A model generated the notes under the pieces. That model did no database searches. It was given only the letters and a program-made list of their open reading frames with translations, and had not been told where the DNA came from. 64,000 nucleotides of DNA from NCBI RefSeq assembly GCF_014534705.1, contig NZ_JACVWV010000002.1:1-64000 (forward strand), read 5' to 3'. Within the stretch, counting starts at the first letter, position 1. The number at the start of each line of letters is the position of its first letter. Of this stretch, positions 27,672-36,550 are shown piece by piece. The position numbers and the translations under genes were made by a program. The stretch comes from Wolbachia endosymbiont of Pentalonia nigronervosa (GTDB lineage Bacteria > Pseudomonadota > Alphaproteobacteria > Rickettsiales > Anaplasmataceae).

Positions 27672-28229
27672 TCACTTTACTAACGGTAAAGTAATGCCAT
27701 GCTGATTCATGTATTTCCCTTTCATATCATCATATGACTTTTCACATCCACTTTCACCGCTTAAAAACACAAATTGGCATGCTCCTTCATTAGCATAAAT
27801 TTTTGCAGGAAGTGGTGTAGTATTTGAGAATTCTAACGTTACATAACCTTCCCATCCAGGTTCTAATGGTGTGACGTTAACTATAATCCCACATCTTGCA
27901 TAGGTTGATTTACCAACGCAAATAACCATAATGTTTCTTGGTATGCGAAAGTACTCAATTGTGCTTGCAAGTGCAAAACTATTTGGCGGAATAATGCATA
28001 CATCTGTTTCTTTATCGATGAAACTATTTTCAGAAAAATTTTTGGGATCAACTATAGCTGAATTTACATTAGTGAAAATCTTAAATTTATTATCCACCCT
28101 TGCATCGTATCCATAAGATGATAGTCCAAAAGATATTACACCTTTGCTGTTTTTATGATCAACAAAAGGCTCAATCATCCCTGAACTTCTAGCTTGTTCC
28201 CTGATCCATTTATCTGGCATAACTGCCAT
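27672..28229 (-). CDS. dcd: dCTP deaminase
   Basis: Dcd converts dCTP to dUTP for thymidylate synthesis. The 185-residue protein has the family core: [14 protein letters not shown] near residue 33, [56 protein letters not shown] across the middle (strands carrying the catalytic Glu), and MNQHGITLP at the C-terminus. Length is normal. The stop is 2 bases from a palindromic-element relic. Confidence 0.95.
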   Translation of the reverse strand: MAVMPDKWIREQARSSGMIEPFVDHKNSKGVISFGLSSYGYDARVDNKFKIFTNVNSAIVDPKNFSENSFIDKETDVCIIPPNSFALASTIEYFRIPRNIMVICVGKSTYARCGIIVNVTPLEPGWEGYVTLEFSNTTPLPAKIYANEGACQFVFLSGESGCEKSYDDMKGKYMNQHGITLPLVK

Positions 28230-28480
28230 AACTACTCTTTAAAGTTACCCATAATAAGAAATTAAAGCTCAAATTATGAATAAAAGCAAACACTTTTATC
28301 GTTTAGATGTATAGCTCAAAATAAATCCTCCGTGAAGAGAGCGAAGGTAAGTTATCCGAAAAATTGATAAAAATCCCAAGTTCACTAAATTTGCGATAAT
28401 ATTGAACTTCATAATTATCTTTCCTTTGAAAATTGCGATAAACGTTGAACATAATCCAAAAAATTTTCTTTTATAACAAT

Positions 28481-28511
28481 AATGGCTCTTCCTTATTTCA
28501 ATGGAGCCATT
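28481..28511. terminator. hairpin, possible terminator
   Basis: AATGGCTC and GAGCCATT form a perfect 8-base stem with a 15-base loop, followed after a few bases by a run of T. There is no plus-strand gene directly upstream to terminate, so it may instead be part of a decayed mobile element. Confidence 0.35.
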
Positions 28512-28581
28512 TTACACCTTTTTTTCTACCTTCATTTACTTTTCTTTTCATAGGTGACCCTATTTTTAAACTATATTAATA

Positions 28582-28609
28582 TTGACGCTATATACTTAAG
28601 TGTTAAAAT
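28582..28609 (+). promoter_or_regulatory. probable promoter of the nuoG cluster
   Basis: TTGACG (28582-28587), 16-base spacer, TAAAAT (28604-28609), then a TAGGAG ribosome binding site just before the ATG at 28637. Confidence 0.5.
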
Positions 28610-28636
28610 AAAATAAAAAGTTTTTAGGAGATAGAT

Positions 28637-28849
28637 ATGGCAGCAGGTGGTAAAGCAAAAACGGCTAGTAAAAATAACCCTACTCAGCGTAAAAAAGCTG
28701 AGCAGAAAATGTATAAAGATAAGCCAGTAAAGCCTGCTAGATATATTGATCGTGATTTACGCATGAATTATATGTCTGCAGAATATGAAAATGGCAGCCT
28801 AGTTGAAGATGAAGCTAGTGGTGATCCTATAAAGTGGGAAGCAGTTTAA
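28637..28849 (+). CDS. small basic protein upstream of nuoG, unrecognised
   Basis: 70 residues with a lysine-rich first half (KAKTASKNNPTQRKKAEQK) and an acidic second half (VEDEASGDPIKWEAV). It has a good TAGGAG ribosome binding site and its own promoter, and its stop lies 9 bases before the nuoG start, so it is translated with nuoG. No family recognised. Its fixed position suggests a link to complex I, but nothing in the sequence shows one. Confidence 0.7.
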   Translation: MAAGGKAKTASKNNPTQRKKAEQKMYKDKPVKPARYIDRDLRMNYMSAEYENGSLVEDEASGDPIKWEAV

Positions 28850-28858
28850 GTTGAGTTT

Positions 28859-30904
28859 GTGGTTAAAGTTACTATCAATTCCAAGGAGTGTGAAGTAGAG
28901 CAAGGATTTACTATAATCCAAGCTTGTGAAGTGGCCGGTGTTGAGATTCCAAGATTTTGCTACCATGAACGGTTAGCGATTGCAGGTAATTGTAGAATGT
29001 GTTTGGTAGAAGTGGAAGGTGGTCCTCCAAAGCCTGTAGCATCTTGCGCAATGCCAGTTGCAGAAGGTATGGTTATTCACACAGAGACTCCAAAAGTGAA
29101 GAAAGCACGTGAAGGTGTACTCGAATTTTTACTGATTAATCACCCTCTAGATTGTCCTATTTGTGATCAAGGCGGCGAGTGTGATTTGCAAGATATCACT
29201 ATGGCATATGGAAGAGGAGTCAGTAGGCTTGATGAAAATAAAAGAGCTGTACCAAAGAAAGATTTTGGTCCTCTAATTGAAACCGCAATGAATAGATGTA
29301 TTCATTGTACACGATGTGTTAGATTTCTGTCTGATATTGCAGGGACTCCTGAATTAGGAGGAATTGGTAGAGGAGAAAATGTAGAAATTAGCACTTATAT
29401 AAAACAACACCTAAGTTCTGAGTTATCAGGTAACATAATAGACCTTTGCCCTGTAGGTGCCTTAACTTCTAAGCCTTATTCCTTTAAAGCACGTTCATGG
29501 GAACTTTCACATTGTGAAACTATAGATGTGCTAGATGCTGTAGGCAGTAACATTAGGGTTGACTCCCGTGGTCCTAAGGTTATGAGAATATTGCCGAGAC
29601 TGAATGAAGAAATTAATGAAGAATGGATATCAGACAAAACTCGCTTCGCTTGTGATGGGTTGGCAGTGCAGCGTCTTGATCGTCCATATGTAAAAAAGGA
29701 AGGAAGATTAGTTCCAGTCAGCTGGCATGAAGCATTGACTATTGCTGCAAAAAAATTGAGCAGTACTAAATCAAATAAAATCGCTGCAATTGCAGGTGAT
29801 TTAGCGGATTGTGAGTCGATGCTGCTATTAAAAGAGTTTATGCAAAAGCTAGGTTCGGGAAATATAGATTGCAGGCAGGACGGTGCGAAATTAATACCGA
29901 ATAATCGTGCATCTTATGTATTTAACACTACTATTGAAGGCATAGAAAAGGCAGATTTGTGTTTGCTTATCAATACAAATCCAAGAACAGAAGCGCCTAT
30001 AATTAATGCACGCTTAAGAAAGAGATATCTACAAGGTGGCTTCAATATTGCAAGCGTTGGTCCTGATATTGAGTACTTATATCGCGTTGCAAAATTAGGT
30101 GATAATCCTAGTATTTTGAGTGAAATAGCAGATGGAAGTCATAAATTTTGTAAACTGCTAAGTGCTGCAAAAAATCCTATGCTGATTATAGGTCAGGATG
30201 CTTTAATACGAGATGATTCTGATTCGATTTTAACTTTAGCGGGCGAAATCGCAGAAAAATTTAATATGATCAGAGATGACTGGAATGGCTTTAACGTTTT
30301 ACACAAAGCAGCCGCAAGAGTTGGCGGTCTCGATGTTGGATTTGTTCCTAAAAGAGGTGGAAAGGATACCAAGCAGATACTAGAGCATGCAGAAGGTGGT
30401 AAAATAGAAGTTGTTTACCTTCTCGGTGCAGACGAAATTGATACGTCAAAATTAGAAAATACATTTGTAATTTATCAAGGTCATCATGGTGATAGAGGGG
30501 TACATGTGGCGGATATCATATTACCAGGTGCTGCATATACAGAAAAGTGTGCAACTTATGTAAATACTGAAGGTCGGGTACAGAGAACAAATTTGGCGGT
30601 ATTTCCTCCTGGTGAAGCGAAGGAGGACTGGTTGATCATTAAAGATCTTTCACAGCATTTAGGTATTTCTTTAGTTTACGATAGCTTATATGACATAAGA
30701 AAACAGTTAGATACCATCGGTCCACAATTTAGAAAACATGACCAAGCAATAAAAAATAAATGGGTATCCATTAGTTGCGGTAAAATGAGCTTAAGAGATA
30801 CACCTTTCTCCTTAAAAGAGTACAATTTTTACATGACAGATCCAATAAGCCGCGCTTCAAAAACAATGGCAAATTGCACTAAATCTTTTCAGGAATTAAA
30901 ATAA
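28859..30904 (+). CDS. nuoG: NADH-quinone oxidoreductase subunit G
   Basis: NuoG is the large peripheral-arm subunit of complex I. The N-terminus binds a 2Fe-2S cluster (C34, then C45-x2-C48, then C63), followed by the HxxxC...C region HPLDCPICDQGGECDLQD, and 4Fe-4S cysteines in NRCIHCTRCVRF and IDLCPVGALTSKPY. The rest is a molybdopterin-oxidoreductase-like domain without cofactor. The start is GTG at 28859. The 681 residues are normal for alphaproteobacteria. The stop overlaps the next start by one base. Confidence 0.95.
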   Translation: MVKVTINSKECEVEQGFTIIQACEVAGVEIPRFCYHERLAIAGNCRMCLVEVEGGPPKPVASCAMPVAEGMVIHTETPKVKKAREGVLEFLLINHPLDCPICDQGGECDLQDITMAYGRGVSRLDENKRAVPKKDFGPLIETAMNRCIHCTRCVRFLSDIAGTPELGGIGRGENVEISTYIKQHLSSELSGNIIDLCPVGALTSKPYSFKARSWELSHCETIDVLDAVGSNIRVDSRGPKVMRILPRLNEEINEEWISDKTRFACDGLAVQRLDRPYVKKEGRLVPVSWHEALTIAAKKLSSTKSNKIAAIAGDLADCESMLLLKEFMQKLGSGNIDCRQDGAKLIPNNRASYVFNTTIEGIEKADLCLLINTNPRTEAPIINARLRKRYLQGGFNIASVGPDIEYLYRVAKLGDNPSILSEIADGSHKFCKLLSAAKNPMLIIGQDALIRDDSDSILTLAGEIAEKFNMIRDDWNGFNVLHKAAARVGGLDVGFVPKRGGKDTKQILEHAEGGKIEVVYLLGADEIDTSKLENTFVIYQGHHGDRGVHVADIILPGAAYTEKCATYVNTEGRVQRTNLAVFPPGEAKEDWLIIKDLSQHLGISLVYDSLYDIRKQLDTIGPQFRKHDQAIKNKWVSISCGKMSLRDTPFSLKEYNFYMTDPISRASKTMANCTKSFQELK

Positions 30905-31653
30905 TGTATTATGAGAGAGTGTGGCTGACGTGTATATTGTTTGGGTCCATTTTGTCAATGCTTCAAGTTGTTTCTTGCATGGTAATATTAAAACTATCAC
31001 ACACTTGGTTAACATATTTTAGATATAAAACAGATACGCGAGTAAACGTATTCCATATCCTTATTCAAGGGTTGATTTTCGCTTTAGCATTAACTGTCTA
31101 TATTGTTTATACTTTTATCATGACTCAATTTGGAATTCAGGAACAAGAGATAATGGATATTAGTTTAAATTATGTAAGGCCATGCTTATCTACTTTGTTA
31201 AGCGTTCTTTTGTTATATTATGAAAAGCATGCAACACGCTTACAAACAAGAGAAGATAAGGTTAAAATGGCTAATTGTTTTGCTGTATTAGCGTTGTTAG
31301 CTTTTTTGACTATTGATTTTTGGCATAGTGGCTGGGAAGATATTACGCTAATACTTCCAATATTTTTAGTTGTGCATATAATGTCAACTTATGCAGCAGT
31401 AATAGCGATTTCTCTCTTGGGACTATTAGCACCCTTTAAAATTGAAATTGCTTTATTTATGTGGAATATGGATTTTTTCGATCCTTTTATGAGCTTCTTT
31501 CTTGTATTGTCGTTACTATCAGTAGTATATACAATGTGTATTCGTGGTAAAATAAGAGGTGGAAGATTGAAAAATGTAGCAATTACTTCCATGTTGACAT
31601 TATTGTTTATTTTATCTACCATGATAAACATACAAATTCCTATGATACGATGA
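30904..31653 (+). CDS. multi-pass membrane protein between nuoG and nuoH, unrecognised
   Basis: 249 residues with about seven hydrophobic segments and short charged loops (KHATRLQTREDKVK in the middle). It starts on the last base of the nuoG stop codon, so it is translationally coupled to nuoG. I do not recognise it as a complex I subunit. Candidate roles are complex I assembly or an unrelated membrane function carried in the operon; the sequence does not decide. Confidence 0.75.
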   Translation: MYYERVWLTCILFGSILSMLQVVSCMVILKLSHTWLTYFRYKTDTRVNVFHILIQGLIFALALTVYIVYTFIMTQFGIQEQEIMDISLNYVRPCLSTLLSVLLLYYEKHATRLQTREDKVKMANCFAVLALLAFLTIDFWHSGWEDITLILPIFLVVHIMSTYAAVIAISLLGLLAPFKIEIALFMWNMDFFDPFMSFFLVLSLLSVVYTMCIRGKIRGGRLKNVAITSMLTLLFILSTMINIQIPMIR

Positions 31654-31712
31654 TTTGATGTTTAATTTTATAAGATAGCTTTGTTATCAGGGTTGTGTGT
31701 ACTTATGTGTGA

Positions 31713-32153
31713 ATGATTATGGTTATGCTAGTTAATATCTTATTTATTCTAACTCCTTTTTTACTGCCAGTTTTGCTTTACCTTGAACATAGAGCAAATT
31801 TTGTCCAAGATCCAAATACAGTAGAGAACCCATACAAGTTAATACAATTTATTGTAGATATTATAAAAATATTTACTGATGGACCTGTGTGGATGGGTAT
31901 TACGTTTTTTGTGCTTACCAAAGACAGTGGAAACTATTTTTCTTCTATGGTAATTATAGTTATGTTACTTTTATTATTGAGCGTGTGCATACCATATTGC
32001 TGCACTAGACCGAAAGATAATACACAAAGAAATATAGTGGCTGTTCTTACCCTAATAGCATCATCTGCTTTATCCAGAATACTTGCTATGTTTTTTATAA
32101 CAGTGATTATAAATTATTTCTTTAACTTAGAGTTGTATGCTTTTAGTGCTTAA
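31713..32153 (+). CDS. membrane protein overlapping nuoH, unrecognised
   Basis: 146 residues with hydrophobic segments at about 5-25, 70-95 and 105-135. The hydrophilic stretch ([21 protein letters not shown]) sits between the first two. The 3' end overlaps the nuoH start by 17 bases, which supports translation. Several closely spaced ATG codons make the start uncertain. No family recognised. Confidence 0.65.
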   Translation: MIMVMLVNILFILTPFLLPVLLYLEHRANFVQDPNTVENPYKLIQFIVDIIKIFTDGPVWMGITFFVLTKDSGNYFSSMVIIVMLLLLLSVCIPYCCTRPKDNTQRNIVAVLTLIASSALSRILAMFFITVIINYFFNLELYAFSA

Positions 32154-33162
32154 AATTATTTTTCTTCTTGTACCGCTGCTACTCTCGGTAGCGTATCTAG
32201 TGTACTTTGAACGCAAGGTAATTGGTGCAATTCAGTTAAGGCATGGTCCAAGTGTAGTTGGACCTTTTGGTCTGCTACAGCCATTTGCAGATGCCATTAA
32301 ATTAATAATTAAAGAACCGATAATACCACTAAAAGCAAATACCATATTGTTTATTATAGCTCCAATGTTAACCTTTATTTTAGCATTAATTGCTTGGGCA
32401 GTTATACCTTTTGGTGCTGAGATAATCACGAAAAATGGTCAGCAAGTAGTGATTCCCAAGGTTATTTCTAACATAAATGTTGGTGTGCTATATGTATTGG
32501 CTATATCATCTTTAGGGGTATACGGAATAGTTATAGCAGGTTGGTCAAGTAATTCCAATTATGCCTTTCTAGGTGCTATAAGATCAGCTGCTCAAATGAT
32601 TTCATATGAAGTTTCAATAGGACTAGTAGTTGCTACAGTTGTGATCACAACTGGTACATTAAATCTTGGAGGGATGGTAGTAGCAAAGTATAACATGCCA
32701 TTTTGGATTGATTTACTGCTGGCGCCTATGGCAGTAATATTTTTTATTTCTCTTCTTGCAGAAACTAATCGCCATCCTTTTGACTTACCAGAAGCTGAGG
32801 CAGAACTTGTCACTGGTTATAATGTTGAGTATTCATCTATGCCTTTTGCTCTCTTTTTTCTTGGAGAATATGCAAACATGATTTTAGCAAGTGCTATGAT
32901 GACGATATTCTTTCTGGGAGGATGGTATCCACCATTAGAGTTTAATTTACTCTATAAAATTCCTGGCTTAATTTGGTTTGTTGCAAAGATGGTCACACTT
33001 TTATTTATATTTATTTGGATCAGAGCAACAATACCTCGCTATCGCTATGATCAATTAATGCGTCTTGGTTGGAAAGTATTTTTGCCTATATCAGTATTGT
33101 GGGTGATTTTAGTTTCAGGAATATTGTTATTCACTGGCAATTTGCCTACTACATTAAATTAA
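32137..33162 (+). CDS. nuoH: NADH-quinone oxidoreductase subunit H
   Basis: NuoH is the membrane subunit that joins the peripheral arm to the proton channels of complex I and contributes to the quinone site. The 341 residues include the near-invariant [32 protein letters not shown] region, [12 protein letters not shown], and [25 protein letters not shown]. About eight membrane segments. It ends a four- or five-gene plus-strand run starting at 28637. Confidence 0.95.
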   Translation: MLLVLKIIFLLVPLLLSVAYLVYFERKVIGAIQLRHGPSVVGPFGLLQPFADAIKLIIKEPIIPLKANTILFIIAPMLTFILALIAWAVIPFGAEIITKNGQQVVIPKVISNINVGVLYVLAISSLGVYGIVIAGWSSNSNYAFLGAIRSAAQMISYEVSIGLVVATVVITTGTLNLGGMVVAKYNMPFWIDLLLAPMAVIFFISLLAETNRHPFDLPEAEAELVTGYNVEYSSMPFALFFLGEYANMILASAMMTIFFLGGWYPPLEFNLLYKIPGLIWFVAKMVTLLFIFIWIRATIPRYRYDQLMRLGWKVFLPISVLWVILVSGILLFTGNLPTTLN

Positions 33163-33175
33163 GCACTTTAAAGAC

Positions 33176-33219
33176 TTTAACAATAAAATTGTCATCAGAA
33201 ATAGGTTTCAAGAAGTCTA
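33176..33219 (-). repeat. decayed end of a palindromic element
   Basis: The complement begins TAGACTTCTTGAAACC and continues ATTTCTGATGACAATTTT then ATTGTTAAAG, aligning over about 40 bases with the 3' end of the folC/dnaE element (TAGACCTCTTTC..., ATTTCTAATGGCAATTTT, GTTGTCGAAG). It is the best preserved of the decayed ends and lies between the convergent nuoH and phosphoesterase genes. Confidence 0.6.
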
Positions 33220-33227
33220 CTGAAAAA

Positions 33228-34484
33228 TCATCTAGAATGATGATCAAAGTCAGCTACAATTCTAAAATCTTCGGTTAACTCAGCAGAATATATTTCATCA
33301 TTATCTTGATTATAGAAAATAAGTTTGTGATCATTTAAGTCAAGTACTGCAAAACCGAAACCAAAAAAGTTTTTGATTTCATGTGCTAAATAATGCTTAC
33401 CATTTAAATAACTAAATTCTATATTACGGTAAATATGCTCTTGGTCCTGAGCATGCAGTAATGCACCTCCATTTCCAACTATAATTTGATCTGGAACATT
33501 ATCCATTAATAAAATTTGTGCTATATGAATATGGCCAGAAACTATAGCAGCAACATTACTAGGAAAATCATCTCCAAAAGCTTCAATCTGAGAAAGATTG
33601 CCGTGATTCTTGAATGTTAAAAATTCTTTTTTTGGAGATCTCCATAATGGTCTGTGAGTTAGAAACCATACAGGTTTATCAGAGTCACTTAGCGTTAATT
33701 TATTAAATTGCTTACTGAAAGCATCAACATCACTTTTAGTTGTAATAATATCTTCACCAGATGAAGAATCAAACACAAAAAATTTCATTAGTACAATATC
33801 TAAAAACCAACTAGGAACAAAATTTTCACATTTTTCCGATGAAAATTGGTATGGGTCTAAATACCTGAACCACCCTTCATGGGCTCTATTGCAATCCTCG
33901 TGATTTCCCCGGACAAATAGAAAAGGAGATTGTTGAGAAATATCTTTTGCCGGTTCAAACCAATCAGTGTACCAAGTTTGTGCATTATACCCGTGTACGC
34001 TACCACACTTTTGTGTATCTCTACATTTTGTTCTTCTATAGTGATAGTCGCCAACGTGAATGATTAAGTCTGGTTTATGAAGTGCAATTGAATCTAAGTT
34101 TTTTTTCAGGGGCCAACCTTCTAAAGAATTGCACTCTTGTTGGTGCAACATGTTAATTCTGCACCCTGTATCACCAATAAAAGCAATTTTATTTATTTTT
34201 TTTGGTAAAGTAGGAATTTGCACGTTGTTAATGTTAATCTCCTTAACATCTTTTTGCACTAGCAGTTCACAAACTTTTTCAACATTATCTTCATCACAAC
34301 GCTCTAACATGGTTGTTTCTTTACCATCAACAAAGGCTGTTGGACATACATCATTGTCTATTATTGCACGTACACTTAACTTGCCTTCTGGAATAACTTG
34401 AGACCATGTATATAATACTTCTGCATGAACAAAACTGAAATTAATCGCTAGGAGTAAAAAAAGATGTACAAAAATATTAATCAT
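33228..34484 (-). CDS. exported calcineurin-like metallophosphoesterase
   Basis: 418 residues with a clear signal peptide (residues 1-21, ending FSFVHA). The metallophosphoesterase motifs are all present: GDTG (104-107), GDYHYRR (145-151), GNHED (193-197), THRP (276-279) and SGHIH (316-320), so two metals can be bound. The layout is like purple acid phosphatase or exported phosphatases. It contains many cysteines (CRDTQKC and CNRAHEGW regions), consistent with oxidative folding by DsbA. It stands alone between nuoH and tRNA-Leu. A role outside the cytoplasm, possibly phosphate scavenging or acting on host molecules, is inference. Confidence 0.85.
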   Translation of the reverse strand: MINIFVHLFLLLAINFSFVHAEVLYTWSQVIPEGKLSVRAIIDNDVCPTAFVDGKETTMLERCDEDNVEKVCELLVQKDVKEININNVQIPTLPKKINKIAFIGDTGCRINMLHQQECNSLEGWPLKKNLDSIALHKPDLIIHVGDYHYRRTKCRDTQKCGSVHGYNAQTWYTDWFEPAKDISQQSPFLFVRGNHEDCNRAHEGWFRYLDPYQFSSEKCENFVPSWFLDIVLMKFFVFDSSSGEDIITTKSDVDAFSKQFNKLTLSDSDKPVWFLTHRPLWRSPKKEFLTFKNHGNLSQIEAFGDDFPSNVAAIVSGHIHIAQILLMDNVPDQIIVGNGGALLHAQDQEHIYRNIEFSYLNGKHYLAHEIKNFFGFGFAVLDLNDHKLIFYNQDNDEIYSAELTEDFRIVADFDHHSR

Positions 34485-34546
34485 AAAAGTCTAAAACTTA
34501 ATCTGTTTGTAATATACCAATTATACGGGAATTTTTGTAGTATAAG

Positions 34547-34575
34547 TTGACACTTTAGGTAAGAAATTCTAAACT
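34547..34575 (+). promoter_or_regulatory. promoter of tRNA-Leu (and possibly ribA)
   Basis: TTGACA (34547-34552), 17-base spacer, TAAACT (34570-34575), about 30 bases before the tRNA. No terminator is visible between the tRNA and ribA, so ribA may be transcribed from it too. Confidence 0.6.
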
Positions 34576-34605
34576 GGTTAAGTAATTTTAAATAATAATT
34601 AAAAT

Positions 34606-34692
34606 GCGGCCGTGGTGGAATTGGTAGACACGCAGCGTTGAGGTCGCTGTGGCCATAAGGCCTTGGAAGTTCAAGTCTTCTCGGCCGCACCA
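34606..34692 (+). tRNA. tRNA-Leu (GAG)
   Basis: 87 bases including an encoded CCA. The acceptor stem GCGGCCG pairs with CGGCCGC. The anticodon arm CAGCG-TTGAGGT-CGCTG gives GAG, and a long variable arm (type II) is present. It lies 22 bases upstream of the ribA start. Confidence 0.96.
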
Positions 34693-34714
34693 GTCATTAT
34701 CTTATGTAAATATT

Positions 34715-35797
34715 ATGTTTATACATAACCAAGATAAAAGTAAAGTAGAAAGGGCTATCAGCGAGATCAGACGCGGTGTGCCAATGATAATACATGATGA
34801 ATGCAATTATTTATTAGTTGCTGCAGCTGAAATATTGGAAAGAGATTTATTCCATCAGTATGAACTCATATCTGATAGTGTGTACGTCACCCTAACTGCA
34901 AGTAAGCTCAAATATTTATCTAGAGGTAAAGCACATAGTAATAAACGTCTGTTGGTGAATGACTTTGATGGGCTAGCTCATTTTATGAGTTCTGTACAAG
35001 AAGGACTAGAAGGTTGCATACTGGAGCATTCAAAAATAATAGACAAGTGTGCTGTTTCTTTACTTAAGCTTGCAGAATTGTTGCCGTATGCATTAGTAGT
35101 GGATATGACCTTTAAGGATGTATATGAAATGCAGCATTGGTGCGCGAAAAATGATATTATTGCATTAGATAAGTCACTCATTGATAAATTTCAGTGCAAT
35201 CATGATGTATATGAAGTATGTAGAGCACCATTATTCTTAAAGCAAAACCAAAAGGCAAATATCGTATCTTATAGAACTTATAACGGGAACAAAGAACATT
35301 ATGCAATTACTATCGGCGACTTAGAGGTCAATGAACCATTAGTGAGAATTCACTCCTCATGTTATACAGGTGATCTGTTAGATAGTTTATCTTGCGATTG
35401 TAGAAGCCAATTGCATCAAGCTATACAAATGATCACTGATTTTGGAAGTGGTATTATATTGTATTTGATGCAGGATGGGAGAGGTATTGGTTTAACTAAT
35501 AAATTAAGAACGTATAGCATGCAGAGAGAACATGATCTTGATACTGTAGATGCCAATAGAGTATTAGGTTTTGATGATGATGAAAGGAGCTTTGTTGTTG
35601 CAGTTAAAATGCTTGAGAGTTTAAACATAAAAAAACTTCAATTGCTTACAAACAATAATAAAAAATCATCAGAGTTGGAGAGCTGCGGTATAGAAGTGAC
35701 AAAATGTGTACCACTTATTGTAGAACATAATGAATATAATTATTCGTATATGAAAACAAAATGTGATAAGCTAGGTCACAAGTTAATGGTTTTTTAA
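34715..35797 (+). CDS. ribA: GTP cyclohydrolase II (RibA) with degenerate RibB-like N-terminus
   Basis: 360 residues. The C-terminal half is GTP cyclohydrolase II, the first step of riboflavin synthesis: zinc cysteines in SSCYTGDLLDSLSCDC, the QDGRGIGL loop, and YSMQREHDLDTVDAN. The N-terminal half resembles the DHBP synthase (RibB) fold (RAISEIRRGVPMIIHDE) but lacks its usual active-site acidic and RxGHT motifs, so it is probably not a DHBP synthase. I start at the ATG at 34715, because the longer frame from 34649 begins inside tRNA-Leu. It sits upstream of virB8, the known Wolbachia arrangement. Riboflavin supply to the insect host has been shown for some Wolbachia. Confidence 0.92.
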   Translation: MFIHNQDKSKVERAISEIRRGVPMIIHDECNYLLVAAAEILERDLFHQYELISDSVYVTLTASKLKYLSRGKAHSNKRLLVNDFDGLAHFMSSVQEGLEGCILEHSKIIDKCAVSLLKLAELLPYALVVDMTFKDVYEMQHWCAKNDIIALDKSLIDKFQCNHDVYEVCRAPLFLKQNQKANIVSYRTYNGNKEHYAITIGDLEVNEPLVRIHSSCYTGDLLDSLSCDCRSQLHQAIQMITDFGSGIILYLMQDGRGIGLTNKLRTYSMQREHDLDTVDANRVLGFDDDERSFVVAVKMLESLNIKKLQLLTNNNKKSSELESCGIEVTKCVPLIVEHNEYNYSYMKTKCDKLGHKLMVF

Positions 35798-35800
35798 TTT

Positions 35801-35832
35801 TGTAGTTGTAACTATTTTGTTAACTTACTACA
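35801..35832. promoter_or_regulatory. imperfect dyad upstream of virB8, candidate operator
   Basis: TGTAGTTGTAAC and GTTAACTTACTACA form an imperfect inverted repeat with perfect outer arms TGTAGT/ACTACA. It lies in the 66-base gap between ribA and virB8, about 30 bases before the GTG. Small DNA-binding regulators have been reported to bind upstream of ribA and virB8 in the Brugia Wolbachia; whether this dyad is such a site is inference. Confidence 0.45.
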
Positions 35833-35863
35833 TTTATTAATATAGGTTAAAGTTTTTATAAAG

Positions 35864-36550
35864 GTGTTCAAGATAGCAAAATTTTTTAATCGAACAAAAG
35901 GTGCTGAGCTGCAGGACATTGATTGGAATACAAGTCGCTACAGCACAGTCATTGCTCAAAGAAATATTCTCCTTGTATTTGCACTGTTACTGTTAGCAAC
36001 TATTGCTGTTAGTACATTAGCTATATTTAAAATTAGTACCAGTAGTACTATTGAACCATTTGTTATCGAGATTGAAAAAAAATCAGGGGTAGTGCAATTA
36101 GTTGATCCTGTTACAGTAAAGCAATATTCCGCAAATGAGACATTAAATCATTATTTTATTACAGAATATATAAAAGCCAGGGAAGTTTTTGACCCATATA
36201 ATTACAATTTTAATTACTATACAAAAGTGAGACTATTTTCCTCGCGTAACGTATATAGTGAATTTGTAAAATATATTAAATCACAAAATTTAGATGATCC
36301 TGCTAACCTGTACTCAGATTTTACCACAAGTAATCTTAAAATTCGCTCAATTCAAAGGTTAAGTGATGATACTTTTCAAGTAAGATTTACTGTGGAGTTT
36401 ATGCGAAAAGATGGTAATTCTACCCAAAAAAATAAAATAACTATTATGTCGTATCACTATGCTCCCCTTGAACTGGATGATCAACAAAGGTATATTAATC
36501 CATTGGGATTTCAAGTTATTTCTTATAGAGCGGATGATGAATATGTATAG
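35864..36550 (+). CDS. virB8: type IV secretion protein VirB8
   Basis: An inner-membrane T4SS assembly factor. The 228 residues have one membrane segment (about 33-55), followed by a periplasmic NTF2-like domain with YITAREVFDP-like EYIKAREVFDPYNY and a late NPLGFQVISYR motif typical of VirB8. The start is GTG at 35864 after AAAGG. It is the first gene of the virB8-virD4 operon. The stop overlaps virB9 by 8 bases. Confidence 0.93.
   Translation: MFKIAKFFNRTKGAELQDIDWNTSRYSTVIAQRNILLVFALLLLATIAVSTLAIFKISTSSTIEPFVIEIEKKSGVVQLVDPVTVKQYSANETLNHYFITEYIKAREVFDPYNYNFNYYTKVRLFSSRNVYSEFVKYIKSQNLDDPANLYSDFTTSNLKIRSIQRLSDDTFQVRFTVEFMRKDGNSTQKNKITIMSYHYAPLELDDQQRYINPLGFQVISYRADDEYV

Larger units (their letters stand above)
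28230..28636. other. 407-base gap between dcd and the nuoG cluster
   Basis: No gene seen. It holds a short direct repeat (28391-28415 and 28433-28455, sharing TTGCGATAA and TTGAAC..ATAAT), a hairpin at 28481-28511 with a pyrimidine-rich flank, and the promoter of the following gene. Confidence 0.5.
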
